Assembly: GCF_014596465.1 (NCBI RefSeq)
Contig: NZ_MECK01000279.1
Coordinates: 1-52,020, forward strand
DNA: 52,020 nt
Direction: 5' to 3'
Source of the DNA: Streptomyces sp. CBMA123
GTDB taxonomy: Bacteria; Actinomycetota; Actinomycetes; Streptomycetales; Streptomycetaceae
Part shown: positions 6,840 through 16,127 of the stretch, piece after piece
How the letters are laid out: the number at the start of each line of letters is the position of its first letter
How positions within the stretch are numbered: position 1 is the first letter of the stretch
The notes under the pieces: model-generated
The model's input: the letters and a program-made list of their open reading frames with translations, nothing else
Database searches by the model: none
Told to the model about the DNA's origin: nothing
Made by a program: the position numbers and the translations under genes

Positions 6840-9662
6840 ATGAATTCTATTGATGAATCCCACTCCCCACATTTCCCTTCCGCCACTTCGTACACAGTTA
6901 TCCCGTACACGCAGTGGTATTTTCTCGCACCCCTCGACACCGTTCCCCGGGTATGGGATAGTCACCTCGAACCGCCTGGTATTGAGGAGTGCACGGTGCC
7001 CGTTTCCAGGAGATTGATCTCGCCCGAGGGGCGCGTCTGGGAGACCGACGAAATCGTGTCCCGGATGTTCGGCGCCACCGAATCCCTTTCCCACCGCGGT
7101 GTCGGACCCGGTTCACGGGTGATGATGAGCGGGGCCAATTCCCTGGAATGGGTCGTCGTTCTGCTCGCACTCGTCCACCTCGACGCCTCGGTGGTCCTGG
7201 CCGATCACCGGGCCGCACCGGCCCAGCGGTCGCGGATCCGCGCCCAGGCGCGCGTGGTGCTCGACGTCGGCGAGGGTGGGGGCGACACCGTGGCGCCGCT
7301 CGGCATGTCGGACGCGACGGCCGGGCCGGATCTCGCGCGCTGGGCCCGGCGCCGGGACGCCGCGATCTCGTGGTCGTCGGGCACGACGGGCAGCCCCAAA
7401 GGCATCGTCCGCTCCGGCCGTTCGATCCTGGACAACCTCGCGCTCAGTGCGGAGCGCATGGGGTACCGACCGGACGAGGTCTTCCTGCCCGTCCTGCCGT
7501 ACTCCCACCAGTACGGCTTGTCGCTGGTGCTCTGCTGGTGGCTGGGCGGCGGCACGCTGGTGGTCTACGGGCCGACGACGCGGCTGGACCGGGCGTTCGC
7601 GATCGGCGTCGAGCACGGCCTCTCCGTCGTCGACGGCGCGCCGTCGACCTACTACAGCCTGCTCAACCTGCTCGACCGCCGCCCCGCCCTCGCGGACGCG
7701 CTGGGGGCGGTACGGGCCTGGTGCGTGGGCGGCGCGCCGCTGGGGCGCACGCTGGCCGCCCGGTTCCACGCCCGCACCGGGCGGCACCTGCTCGACGGGT
7801 ACGGGGCGACCGAGGTGGGGAACATCGCGCTCGCACCGCCCGGCGATCCGGTCGGCTGCGGCACGCCCCTGCCCGGGGTGGTCGTCGAGGTCCACGACGA
7901 CCGGGGCCGGCCGCTTCCCCCCGGCCGACTCGGCGAACTCGTGGTCCGCAGCGACGGGTTGATGACCGGCCGGCTCGGCGAGGACGGCGAGATCGTCCCG
8001 GTTTCGAGCCCCGTGCACCGCACCGGCGACATCGGCCTGCTCGACGGCGCCGGCCGGGTCTTCCCGATCGGGCGCAAGCACGCCGTGCACCGCGACGGTC
8101 ACACCCTCTATCCCGACCAGCTCGCCGAACAGGCCGAGGAGGCCGGCGCACAGACGCAGGTCGTCGCCGTCCCCGACGCACGCCTGGGCAGCCGCCTGGT
8201 GTTCGTGATCGCGGACCCGGACGGGCACGAACCCGCGCACTGGAAACGACTGTTGCGCCCCGCGCTCGCCCGCTACGAGCAGCCCGACCACATCCTCGTG
8301 CTGCCCTCGCTGCCCCTCACGAACACCGGAAAGCCCGACCGGGCCGCCCTGGAGACCATCGCCATGACCTCGCTCTCCGCCTCGAACCGCACGACCCCCG
8401 ACGTCACCGCGCCCGCCTCGACCGTCGACGCGACGGGCTACCGCGTCCCCTTCGCCGACCGGGTCGGCGCGGTGCGCGCGGTGCGCCGGTACGTGGCCGA
8501 CCACGAGGACGAGGTGCTGAGGATCCTCACCGAGACCTCGCCCCTCCACACCGCCGAGGCGGAGATCCGTTCGTTCCTCGCCACCCTGGACGGGGCGGAG
8601 GAGGAGATCCGCCGGGTCCGGCCCTGTCACGTGCCCCGGGCCGCGGTCTTCATGCCCTCCAACATTCCGCTCTATTCCTACGCGCTCTACATGCTCATAG
8701 CCTCCCTTTACAGCGAGAGAATCACCTTTCGCCCGTCCTCCGAGACGAAAAGCCAGATGCAACGCCTGCACGATCTGCTGGCATCGGTGCACGGCCTGCC
8801 GATCGACCTTTCCGAGCTAAGCCAGCGAAAGTTCGTGACGGGACCGGTGCGCGAGGCGGACCTGATCGTCTTCACCGGCGACTACGCCAATGCCGAGACC
8901 GTCCGCGAAGGGCTGGCAGAGGACCAGCTCTTCCTGTTCTTCGGCCGCGGCATCAACCCCTTCGTGATCGCACCCGACGCCGACTTCACCCGCGCCGTGC
9001 ACGACCTCACGAGGATCCGGCTCTACAACTCGGGCCAGGACTGTTTCGGTCCCGACGTCGTGTTCACGCCGAAGCGCCGCACCGAGGAATTCGTCGACCT
9101 GCTGTCCGCCAAGCTGACCTCGCTGCGCTTCGGGCAGAACGGCGACCCCGTCGCCGACTACGGCCCGATCTTCTCCGACTCGGCGCTGGTGAACTGCTCG
9201 GACTACCTGGTGCGGCACACCCACCGCATTCGGCACGGCGGGCGCCTCGACCTGCCGTCCCGCAGGATCGAGCCGACCGTGCTGCTGTGGGGCTTCCACG
9301 ACAAGATCCCGCTCGCCGAGATGTTCGCCCCGGTGTTCAACGTCGTGGCCTACCCCAGCGCGCGGCTGCTGCGGGAACGGCTGGCGACCCCCTACTTCAG
9401 CGAGCGCGCGCTGGGAGCGATGCTCTACGGGAACGACCCGGAGACGGTGGACGTCCTGGCCAAGCGGCACCGGATCTGCGTCAACCACACGCTGCTCGAC
9501 GCCGAGGACGGCAACCGCCCGTTCGGCGGGTTCGGGATCAGGGCGAACTACGTCTCCTACGGCGGCGAGCGGCACGCCGAACCGCTGCTCATGTCGCAGG
9601 CCGTGGCGCGGAACCTGTCGACTGCCGCCCCTGCCGCCCCTGCCGCGGCGATCGGGGACTGA
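6840..9662 (+). CDS. Fusion: acyl-AMP ligase plus aldehyde dehydrogenase-fold reductase (carboxylic-acid-reductase-like)
   Basis: A 940-residue two-domain protein. Residues 1-510 are an ANL adenylation domain: A3 phosphate-binding SSGTTGSPKG at 178-190, DGYGATE near 319, a TGD motif, and A10 lysine near 498 (TNTGKPDR). Residues 520-930 are an aldehyde dehydrogenase domain with nucleophile Cys735 in NSGQDCFG. The usual ELGG general-base region reads FGRGINPF, so the hydrolytic glutamate appears to be missing, as in CoA- or carrier-acylating ALDHs. Together these suggest acid to acyl-AMP to (thio)ester to aldehyde, or the reverse. There is no internal carrier domain, unlike true carboxylic acid reductases; the cluster ACP could serve. 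The first 40 codons and parts near 8660-8830 are AT-richer than the rest. The ATG 6840 has a weak ribosome site, so the start is uncertain. Confidence 0.85.
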   Translation: MNSIDESHSPHFPSATSYTVIPYTQWYFLAPLDTVPRVWDSHLEPPGIEECTVPVSRRLISPEGRVWETDEIVSRMFGATESLSHRGVGPGSRVMMSGANSLEWVVVLLALVHLDASVVLADHRAAPAQRSRIRAQARVVLDVGEGGGDTVAPLGMSDATAGPDLARWARRRDAAISWSSGTTGSPKGIVRSGRSILDNLALSAERMGYRPDEVFLPVLPYSHQYGLSLVLCWWLGGGTLVVYGPTTRLDRAFAIGVEHGLSVVDGAPSTYYSLLNLLDRRPALADALGAVRAWCVGGAPLGRTLAARFHARTGRHLLDGYGATEVGNIALAPPGDPVGCGTPLPGVVVEVHDDRGRPLPPGRLGELVVRSDGLMTGRLGEDGEIVPVSSPVHRTGDIGLLDGAGRVFPIGRKHAVHRDGHTLYPDQLAEQAEEAGAQTQVVAVPDARLGSRLVFVIADPDGHEPAHWKRLLRPALARYEQPDHILVLPSLPLTNTGKPDRAALETIAMTSLSASNRTTPDVTAPASTVDATGYRVPFADRVGAVRAVRRYVADHEDEVLRILTETSPLHTAEAEIRSFLATLDGAEEEIRRVRPCHVPRAAVFMPSNIPLYSYALYMLIASLYSERITFRPSSETKSQMQRLHDLLASVHGLPIDLSELSQRKFVTGPVREADLIVFTGDYANAETVREGLAEDQLFLFFGRGINPFVIAPDADFTRAVHDLTRIRLYNSGQDCFGPDVVFTPKRRTEEFVDLLSAKLTSLRFGQNGDPVADYGPIFSDSALVNCSDYLVRHTHRIRHGGRLDLPSRRIEPTVLLWGFHDKIPLAEMFAPVFNVVAYPSARLLRERLATPYFSERALGAMLYGNDPETVDVLAKRHRICVNHTLLDAEDGNRPFGGFGIRANYVSYGGERHAEPLLMSQAVARNLSTAAPAAPAAAIGD

Positions 9663-9663
9663 G

Positions 9664-11346
9664 GTGAGCAAGGTGAGCAAGCGGTACCCCGACGCGTGGT
9701 CCGCGATCGTCTCCCTGCTGGTGGCGAACGGCGTGGACACCTGCTTCGGACTCCCCGGCGACGACCTGGAGTTGCTCCGCGCCCTCGACGCCGCCGGCCT
9801 CGACCTCGTCCCCTGCCGTGACCAGCGCAACGCGATGTACATGGCGACCGGCTACGCGCTGCAGTCCGGTCGGCCCGCCGTCTGCGCACTCGGCAAGGGC
9901 CCGGCCGTCACCCACGCCGCCACGGGCCTGCTGGAGGCGCGGGAGTCCGGCGCGCCGGTGCTCGTGCTGGCCGCCGGTGGGCCCGAACGCCGCCGGGGCA
10001 GCGGCGGCTTCCAGGAACTCGACCAGGTCGCCGTCACCGCACCGCTCGTGCGGTGGGCCCACCGGGTCGGGCATCCGGACCGGGTCGTCCCCGCGACGGT
10101 GACGGCGCTGACCCGAGCCGTCGGCCCGCCCCCCGGGCCGGTGTACCTGGAGATCCCCGACGACGTCCGCACGGCGTCGATCACCGTCACCGGGCCGCCG
10201 CCGACGCTGCCCGAACCGCTGCTCCCCGACTCCGTGCCCGTGGCGCCGGGACGGGCCCTGGCGGCGATCCGCAGGAGCCGGCGTCCGGTGCTGCTGGTGG
10301 GCGGCGGGATGCGGCACCGCAACGGCGGTGGCGTGGTCGAACGCTTCGCCGAACGCCTCGGCGCGGCACTCTTCACCACGGCCTCCGGCCGCGGTGCCGT
10401 CGACGAGCACCACCCGCTGTTCTGCGGCCTGGCCGGCCTCTACGCCGCCGGTCCCGCCCGCGCGTTGTGGTCCTCCTGCGACCTGGTGGTGTCCCTCGCC
10501 GGGCGACTGGAGGAGACGGTCGTCGACGGCGGCACACCCTGGCCGCCGGTCCCGGTGGTACAGGTCAACGTGGATCCGGCCGGGCTGTCCGCCGAGTTCG
10601 CCGGCCCGCGCGTGCTCGGCGACGCCCGGCACGCCGTGCTCGGCTGGTCGCGGGCGCTGGACGAGGACGGCCGGGCCACCGAGCAGTGGGGGAAGCGGAT
10701 CGCCGATGCCCGTACGGCCATGTCGCTGGCGGTGGAGGCCGAACTGGCCCGCGCGGCGGCGCTGCCGGGGATCCGGATCGCCGAGCTGCTCGCCGCGCTC
10801 GACGCCACCTCCGGCGAACTCCGCGTCCTGGTGCAGGAGAACGGGCTGCAGGACATGTGGTCCTACGGCTTCCCGTTCCACGTCGGCGGCGGGTCCGTCG
10901 TGCCGTCCGAGCAGACCCCGCTGGGTTTCGGCGCGGCCGCGGCCATCGGGGTCAAGCGGGCCGCCCCCGACCACGAGGTCACCGCGTTCGTCGGGGACGG
11001 CGCGTTCCTCGCGGCCCGCGCGGACATCGCCGTCACCGCTGCGGCCCACGGCGGCGTGCTGTACGTGGTGTTGTGCAACGGCGGCTACGGCTGGCTGGAC
11101 GCCCAACGTTCCCGCCTCGGGCTCGACGCCGAACGCCACCCCTTCACCCGCCCCGGCGCGCCGCCGCCCGCCGTGGACGGGTCGGACCTCCACTACCGGG
11201 TGCTGCGCGACAAGGCCGCGCTGACCGGGGAGATCCACGCCGCGCGAAAGTTCTGCGCCCGGGGCGGCACCGCTGTGCTGATGGTGCCGGTCGCACCCGA
11301 CGACATCCTGCCGGCCCTCCGCGACGCCGAGGTGGTTCCCCAGTGA
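9664..11346 (+). CDS. ThDP-dependent acetolactate synthase/decarboxylase-like enzyme with Glu-to-Gln at the catalytic position
   Basis: A 560-residue protein with the three-domain layout of the POX/ALS family. The PYR domain begins near residue 5 and contains FGLPGD, the central domain is near 190-320, and the PP domain carries the ThDP/Mg motif G444-D445-G446 ending at N472 (NGGYG). Aligning RDQRNAMYMATGYA with the family pattern R-x-E-x-x-A-x-x-x-A-x-G-Y-A puts Gln54 where the cofactor-activating glutamate normally sits. The ligand motif is intact, so ThDP should still bind. Expected chemistry is decarboxylation or carboligation of a 2-oxo acid, perhaps onto the aldehyde made by the preceding fusion enzyme (inference). 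GTG 9664 begins 1 nt after the upstream stop. Confidence 0.88.
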   Translation: MSKVSKRYPDAWSAIVSLLVANGVDTCFGLPGDDLELLRALDAAGLDLVPCRDQRNAMYMATGYALQSGRPAVCALGKGPAVTHAATGLLEARESGAPVLVLAAGGPERRRGSGGFQELDQVAVTAPLVRWAHRVGHPDRVVPATVTALTRAVGPPPGPVYLEIPDDVRTASITVTGPPPTLPEPLLPDSVPVAPGRALAAIRRSRRPVLLVGGGMRHRNGGGVVERFAERLGAALFTTASGRGAVDEHHPLFCGLAGLYAAGPARALWSSCDLVVSLAGRLEETVVDGGTPWPPVPVVQVNVDPAGLSAEFAGPRVLGDARHAVLGWSRALDEDGRATEQWGKRIADARTAMSLAVEAELARAAALPGIRIAELLAALDATSGELRVLVQENGLQDMWSYGFPFHVGGGSVVPSEQTPLGFGAAAAIGVKRAAPDHEVTAFVGDGAFLAARADIAVTAAAHGGVLYVVLCNGGYGWLDAQRSRLGLDAERHPFTRPGAPPPAVDGSDLHYRVLRDKAALTGEIHAARKFCARGGTAVLMVPVAPDDILPALRDAEVVPQ

Positions 11347-12623
11347 CGGACGTGAGGAAGGAGCGGAGCGACGCCGGGCGCAGCCCGTCCCGGCGCCGGG
11401 TGGTGGTCACCGGGTACGGCGCGGTGACGCCGCTCGGCCACAGCGTCGACGAAACGTGGACGGCGCTGCTGGCCGGGCGCAGCGGCATCGCCACCGTGGA
11501 CGCGATCGCCGTGCCCGGTCTGGACGTCCGGATCGGCGGACAGGTCCGCGGCTTCGCGCCCGGCCGCTACATGCCGCCGATGGTCAGCCGCCGCGCCGAC
11601 CCGTACGCGCAGTACGCCCTCGCCGCGGCGCTGGAGGCGTGCGCGCACGCCGGGCTCGTCGTCGACGACGTCCTGGCGCCGCGGGTCGCCGTGGTCATCG
11701 GCAGCGGCTACGGCCCGGTCGGCTCGATCTACCGCGCCGCGAACACGCTGCGCGACCGGGGGCCGCGGGGCATCAGCCCGTTCACCCAGGTCACCACCGC
11801 CATGGACAGCGCCGCCTGCGAGATCAGCATGCGGCTCGGCACCCAGGGGCCCAGCCGGGCCCAGAGCACGGCGTGCGCCAGCGGCGCGGACGCGGTCGGC
11901 GCGGGGATGCGCATGATCGGCCACGGGGAGGCCGACATCGTCCTCGCCGGCGGCGCCGACGCCTGCGTCACCACCGTCGACCTCGCGGGCAGCGGCAACG
12001 CCCGCGCGCTGTCCAAGCGCAACGACGACCCGGCCGCGGCGTGCCGGCCGTTCGACGCGCGGCGGGACGGGTTCGTGATGAGCGAGGGAGCCGCCGTGGT
12101 GGTGTTGGAGGCCGCCGAGGTGGCCGAGCGGCGAGGAGCGACGGCGCTGGCCGAACTCGCGGGCTACGGGGCGAGTTCCGACGCCCATCACTGGACCGCC
12201 CCGCACCCCGCGGGCCGGGGCGCGTGCCTCGCCGTCGAGGCGGCGCTGCGCGACGCGGGCATCACGGGAGCGGACGTGGACTACGTCAACGCTCACGGCA
12301 CCGGAACGCTGCTGAACGACGCCACCGAGGCGGCCGTCCTGCGCAAGGTGCTGGGCGACCGTGTCACCCGGATCCCGGTCAGCTCCACCAAGTCGATGAC
12401 CGGGCACATGATCGGCGCCGCCGGAGCGGTCGAGCTCGTGGTGTCGATCCAGGCCCTCCGCACGGGCGACGTCCCGCCGACCGTCAACTGCGACGACCCC
12501 ATCGACCCGGACATCAACTTCGTCCCGCACCGGGCGCAGCACCACGAGCGGATGCGGATCGCGCTCAGCACCTCGTTCGGCTTCGGCGGCCACAATGCCG
12601 CCCTCGTGGTCCGAGCCGTGTGA
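11343..12623 (+). CDS. Beta-ketoacyl-ACP synthase II (FabF-like), secondary metabolism type
   Basis: A 426-residue thiolase-fold ketosynthase with the complete Cys-His-His triad: C178 in STACASG, H318 in NAHGTGT and H355 in GHMIGAAG. Length and C-terminal GFGGHNA are typical of FabF. GTG 11343 overlaps the previous stop (GTGA). It should elongate acyl chains with malonyl-ACP on the cluster ACP. No chain length factor is present, so this is a single-KS system like that in prodiginine (PigJ/RedX) or fatty-acyl-derived pathways rather than a type II aromatic PKS. Confidence 0.92.
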   Translation: MTDVRKERSDAGRSPSRRRVVVTGYGAVTPLGHSVDETWTALLAGRSGIATVDAIAVPGLDVRIGGQVRGFAPGRYMPPMVSRRADPYAQYALAAALEACAHAGLVVDDVLAPRVAVVIGSGYGPVGSIYRAANTLRDRGPRGISPFTQVTTAMDSAACEISMRLGTQGPSRAQSTACASGADAVGAGMRMIGHGEADIVLAGGADACVTTVDLAGSGNARALSKRNDDPAAACRPFDARRDGFVMSEGAAVVVLEAAEVAERRGATALAELAGYGASSDAHHWTAPHPAGRGACLAVEAALRDAGITGADVDYVNAHGTGTLLNDATEAAVLRKVLGDRVTRIPVSSTKSMTGHMIGAAGAVELVVSIQALRTGDVPPTVNCDDPIDPDINFVPHRAQHHERMRIALSTSFGFGGHNAALVVRAV

Positions 12624-12633
12624 GGCGGCGACC

Positions 12634-14538
12634 GTGAACCACGTCCCGGAGCCGAGTTCGCGCCCCGCCACCGCCATCCGCAGCGGACCGCTGACCTGGG
12701 TCCAGCAGTGGCACTGGTTCGAACGCACCATCCCCCCGTCGCGTCGGGTCAACCCGACACCGCTCGCCGACCACTGCCACGTCCCGCCCCCGGCGACCGT
12801 CGCCGACGTCCACGCGGCGCTCACCTCCCTCACCGCCCGCCACGAGGCGCTGCGCAGCACCGTCGACCCGCTCCGTCCGGTCCAGCACGTCCACCGCGCG
12901 GACTGGGCGCCGCTGCCGGTCGACCGGCTCGACGTCCCCGTCGTCGACGCCGACACCCTGGCGGCCGCCACTGCGGCGCTGGCCGCCCGTCCGATCGATC
13001 CCGAGCGGAATCCACCCTGGTTCGCCAGGGTGCTGCTCGAAGCGGGGAAGCCGCGCGCGGTCCTGATGGCCGCCCACCACGTGCTGATCGACGGTTGGGC
13101 GCTGGCGGTGGTGCTCGGCCAGCTGCACGAGCGACTGCGCGGTACCGGCGCACCGACGAACACCGGCGTGCACCCGCTCGACACGGTCGCCGCCCAGTCC
13201 CCGGACCGGGCCCGCGCGGCGGAGCGCGAGTGGCTCGCGCGGCTCGCGAGCAACCCGACCGGCGTGCTGGCGCCGTTCGGCGGGGCCGACCGCGGTTCAG
13301 GGCGCCACCGCCTCCAGCACCGCTCGGTGGCCGCGTACGACGACCTCGTCCGCGTCGCCCGGCGCCATCGGGCCAGCCCGGAGGTCGTCGTGCTCGCCGC
13401 GCTGGCCCACGACGTCGCCACCCGTACCGGCGAACACCGGTTCCTCGCCTCGGTGGTGGTGTCCAACCGGGCCCGGGCCGCCCATCGGCACAGCGTCGGT
13501 GTCCGGGCCCTGACGGTGCCGGTGCAGATCGCCCTCCGCCCGGGCGCGGCGTTCGGTGCGGTGATCGCCTCGGTCGCCGCCGCCTCCGCCGCGGGGTACC
13601 GGTACGGTCACTGGCGCCCCGCCGAACTGGTCGCCGCCCAGGCGCGGTTGGACCGTCGCCGCGGCGTCGTGTCCGTGCCCGCCATCGAGTACAACTGCTA
13701 CTCGTGGCCGCGTGACTACCTGGTCCCCGGGCTGAGCGCGCCGTCCGACTGCTGGATCAGCAGCGCGCCCGACGAGCCCTGCGACACGCTCTACGTCGAT
13801 CTCGCCCTCGACGGGGGCGCCGTCACCCTCGACGTCATGGTCGGGGACCACCTGCTGGACGCCGGGCAGGCCGCCGCGCTGCCCGTCCGGGTGTGCGCGC
13901 TCCTGCGCGCGGTCGCAGACGGTGCCGAGTGCCCGGTCCCGGCGGGCCCGCCCGCACCGGCCGCCCCCGGCTGGTGGCGCGCCCCGCAGGGGTGGGTGCG
14001 CCCGGCCGTGGTCGAGGAGGTGGTGCGTGGCCATCCCGGCGTGCTCGACGTGACGGTGGCGCCCGGCGGGGACGGCGACGAGCCGCACCTCGTCGCCCGC
14101 GCTCGCACCGACCGCGGTGTCACCCCCGCCGACCTGCACCGCCACGTCCTGGACCACCTGGACGAGGTGCCCGGCCTGATCGCCCCGGGCCGCTACCTGC
14201 TGTCGACGGCCGACCGGTCCACCACCACCGACACCGGCACGCCGCGGATCCCTGCGCGCCCGCCCGCGACGGGCGCCGAACGGGCCCTGGCCGCCGCCGT
14301 GGCCACCGTCGCACCGAGCAGTTCGGTCGGCCCCGACGCCGTGGACTTGAACCGCTGCCTCGCCGACCACGGAGTGACCCTGGTCGGCGTCCCCCGGCTG
14401 CTGGCGCTGCTCCACCGGTCCGGCTTCACCGGGATCGCCTCGGACGAGCTGGCCGGCCGGGCCTCGCTCGGGCGGCTCGCCACAGCCCTGGAGCCCTTGC
14501 CACCCCGCGCCCACCGTGGAGGAGAGACCCCGCCATGA
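12634..14538 (+). CDS. Stand-alone condensation-domain protein with degenerate adenylation C-subdomain and degenerate carrier tail
   Basis: A 634-residue protein. Residues 10-430 are a C domain of the NRPS/acyltransferase superfamily with the intact catalytic motif H148-H-V-L-I-D-G154. Residues 445-550 resemble the C-terminal lid of an adenylation domain (VVEEVVRGHPGVLDVTV) without the core domain. Residues 555-630 resemble a carrier domain, but the phosphopantetheine Ser position reads Thr582 (HGVTLVG), so it is probably inert. The protein looks like a shrunken C-A-PCP module kept for its C domain: amide or ester formation between an ACP-bound acyl and an amine or alcohol (inference). GTG 12634 is chosen because it lies just after the ketosynthase stop with AGGCGG upstream; ATG 12595 is possible. 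The stop overlaps the next start (ATGA). Confidence 0.8.
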   Translation: MNHVPEPSSRPATAIRSGPLTWVQQWHWFERTIPPSRRVNPTPLADHCHVPPPATVADVHAALTSLTARHEALRSTVDPLRPVQHVHRADWAPLPVDRLDVPVVDADTLAAATAALAARPIDPERNPPWFARVLLEAGKPRAVLMAAHHVLIDGWALAVVLGQLHERLRGTGAPTNTGVHPLDTVAAQSPDRARAAEREWLARLASNPTGVLAPFGGADRGSGRHRLQHRSVAAYDDLVRVARRHRASPEVVVLAALAHDVATRTGEHRFLASVVVSNRARAAHRHSVGVRALTVPVQIALRPGAAFGAVIASVAAASAAGYRYGHWRPAELVAAQARLDRRRGVVSVPAIEYNCYSWPRDYLVPGLSAPSDCWISSAPDEPCDTLYVDLALDGGAVTLDVMVGDHLLDAGQAAALPVRVCALLRAVADGAECPVPAGPPAPAAPGWWRAPQGWVRPAVVEEVVRGHPGVLDVTVAPGGDGDEPHLVARARTDRGVTPADLHRHVLDHLDEVPGLIAPGRYLLSTADRSTTTDTGTPRIPARPPATGAERALAAAVATVAPSSSVGPDAVDLNRCLADHGVTLVGVPRLLALLHRSGFTGIASDELAGRASLGRLATALEPLPPRAHRGGETPP

Positions 14539-15782
14539 CCAGGCCCCGCGCCGCCGCACCCTCCGCCGACCGCCTGGCCCCGTGGGCCTTCGACGCCTTC
14601 GTCGAGGCGAACACCCACGACACGGCGTACCGCCCGCCGGTGGTGGACGGCCCGGTCGGGCCGACCATCGTCCGCAACGGCCGCGAGCTGGTGAACTTCG
14701 CCAGCATCAGCTTCCTCGACCTGGACCGCCACGTCCCGGTGCGGCGGCACTTCGCGGAGGGGGCGCTCGCCCACGGGCTGAGCACCAGCGGATCCAGGAT
14801 GACCCAGGGGATCTGCCGCCCGCACCAGGTGCTGGAGGAGACGATCGCCCGCCACACCGGCAAGGAACGGGCCATCAGCTTCGCCACCGGACTGCTGGCC
14901 AACATCGGGTTCGTCCACGCGATGAGCAGTTCCGCACACTTCGACACCGGGATCGAGGTGCGCAACCGCGACACCGTCTTCGTCGTCGACCGGGACGTCC
15001 ACTGGAGCATCTGGAAGGGCCTCCAGGGGCTCGGCTTCGGCCGCACCGTCCACGCGTTCCGGCACAACGACGTCGGGGACCTGGCCCGCATCCTGGACCG
15101 GGTCCGCGCCCGCAAGACCGTGGTGATCGCGGAGAGCATCTACTCGGCCGACGGCACCATGGGGCCGATCGTGGAGATCCTCGACGAGTGCGACCGGCAC
15201 GGCGCCGTCAGCATGATCGACGACGCGAACGGCTTCATGGTCTACGGGCCGGAGAACCGTCCCTACGCCCGGGAGGCGGCCGCGATCCGGGAGCGGGCCG
15301 ACTTCGTCATGGTGTCCCTGTCGAAGGCCGTCGGCCTGGAGGGCGGCGCGATCGCCGGGCCGGCGGCGGCCATCGACGCCTTCGAACTGCTCTCCGGCAC
15401 CTCGATGTTCACCGCCGCCATCCAGCCGCCGACCGCCTACACCGCCGAGCGTACGATCGCCGTCCTCGCCGACAACCCCGGGATCGTCGACGACTACCTG
15501 GCGCACGCCGCCCGCCTGCGCCGGCAGATGCGCGAGGCCGGCACGCCGACGACGCCGACCGAGTCGTACATGCTCTCGGTGCCGGTCGGCAACGACGCCG
15601 CCGCCCTGCAGATGCGGGAGTGGTTCGTCGAGGACGGCTACCTCGTCCCGGTCTTCTCCTACCCGGCCGTCTCCCGCAACCAGGCCCTGCTGCGACTGTT
15701 CCCGCACGCGGGCCACACCGAGGAGCAGCTGGACGGCTTCCTGCGCACCCTCCTCACCTACCGGCGGCGCCTCGGTCTCTGA
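14535..15782 (+). CDS. Alpha-oxoamine synthase (PLP-dependent, serine palmitoyltransferase/KBL/BioF family)
   Basis: A 415-residue fold-type I PLP enzyme. His156 (DRDVHWS) is the ring-stacking residue, Asp229-Asp230 (MIDDANG) contacts the pyridine nitrogen, and Lys264 (VSLSKAVGLEGG) forms the aldimine. These enzymes condense an amino acid with an acyl-CoA or acyl-ACP, losing CO2 to give an alpha-aminoketone. An ACP encoded 88 nt downstream suggests an acyl-ACP donor, as in PigH/RedN and in some bacterial sphingolipid systems. The alanine in DDANG, where DEAHS is common, may affect substrate choice. ATG 14535 overlaps the upstream stop. Confidence 0.88.
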   Translation: MTRPRAAAPSADRLAPWAFDAFVEANTHDTAYRPPVVDGPVGPTIVRNGRELVNFASISFLDLDRHVPVRRHFAEGALAHGLSTSGSRMTQGICRPHQVLEETIARHTGKERAISFATGLLANIGFVHAMSSSAHFDTGIEVRNRDTVFVVDRDVHWSIWKGLQGLGFGRTVHAFRHNDVGDLARILDRVRARKTVVIAESIYSADGTMGPIVEILDECDRHGAVSMIDDANGFMVYGPENRPYAREAAAIRERADFVMVSLSKAVGLEGGAIAGPAAAIDAFELLSGTSMFTAAIQPPTAYTAERTIAVLADNPGIVDDYLAHAARLRRQMREAGTPTTPTESYMLSVPVGNDAAALQMREWFVEDGYLVPVFSYPAVSRNQALLRLFPHAGHTEEQLDGFLRTLLTYRRRLGL

Positions 15783-15870
15783 CGTCCCCGCCGACACCCG
15801 CCAACCGACCTGCAGAGCACACCCGGTGGCCGGCTCACCCCGGCCCCGTCCCAAGAGGGAGGAACTCCTG

Positions 15871-16116
15871 GTGGACACCACCGACATCCTCAACACCGTC
15901 GTCGCGATCGTCGAGGAGGTCCTCGGCGTCGCCCCCGCCGAGGTGAGCGCCGAGACGTCGTTCACCGACGACCTCGACGTCGACTCCCTGGCGATGGTGG
16001 AGATCACCGTGGCCGTCGAGGACAGGTTCGAGCTGACGATCCCCGACGACCGGACCGCGGGGCTGCGGACCGTCGGCGACGTGGTCGACTACCTCGCCGA
16101 CCACCGGCGACCGTAG
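15871..16116 (+). CDS. Acyl carrier protein
   Basis: An 81-residue ACP with the attachment serine at residue 39 (DVDSLAMVE). The frame is open to GTG 15826, but GTG 15871 is preferred: a strong AGGGAGGA Shine-Dalgarno (15856-15863) lies 7 nt before it, and the resulting protein has normal ACP length. It sits between the oxoamine synthase and the FabG-like reductase, so it is probably the acyl carrier for the ketosynthase, reductase and oxoamine synthase. The transferase that primes it is not in this cluster; the one at 2500-2890 is a candidate (inference). Confidence 0.9.
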   Translation: MDTTDILNTVVAIVEEVLGVAPAEVSAETSFTDDLDVDSLAMVEITVAVEDRFELTIPDDRTAGLRTVGDVVDYLADHRRP

Positions 16117-16127
16117 GCCGGGCGGCC

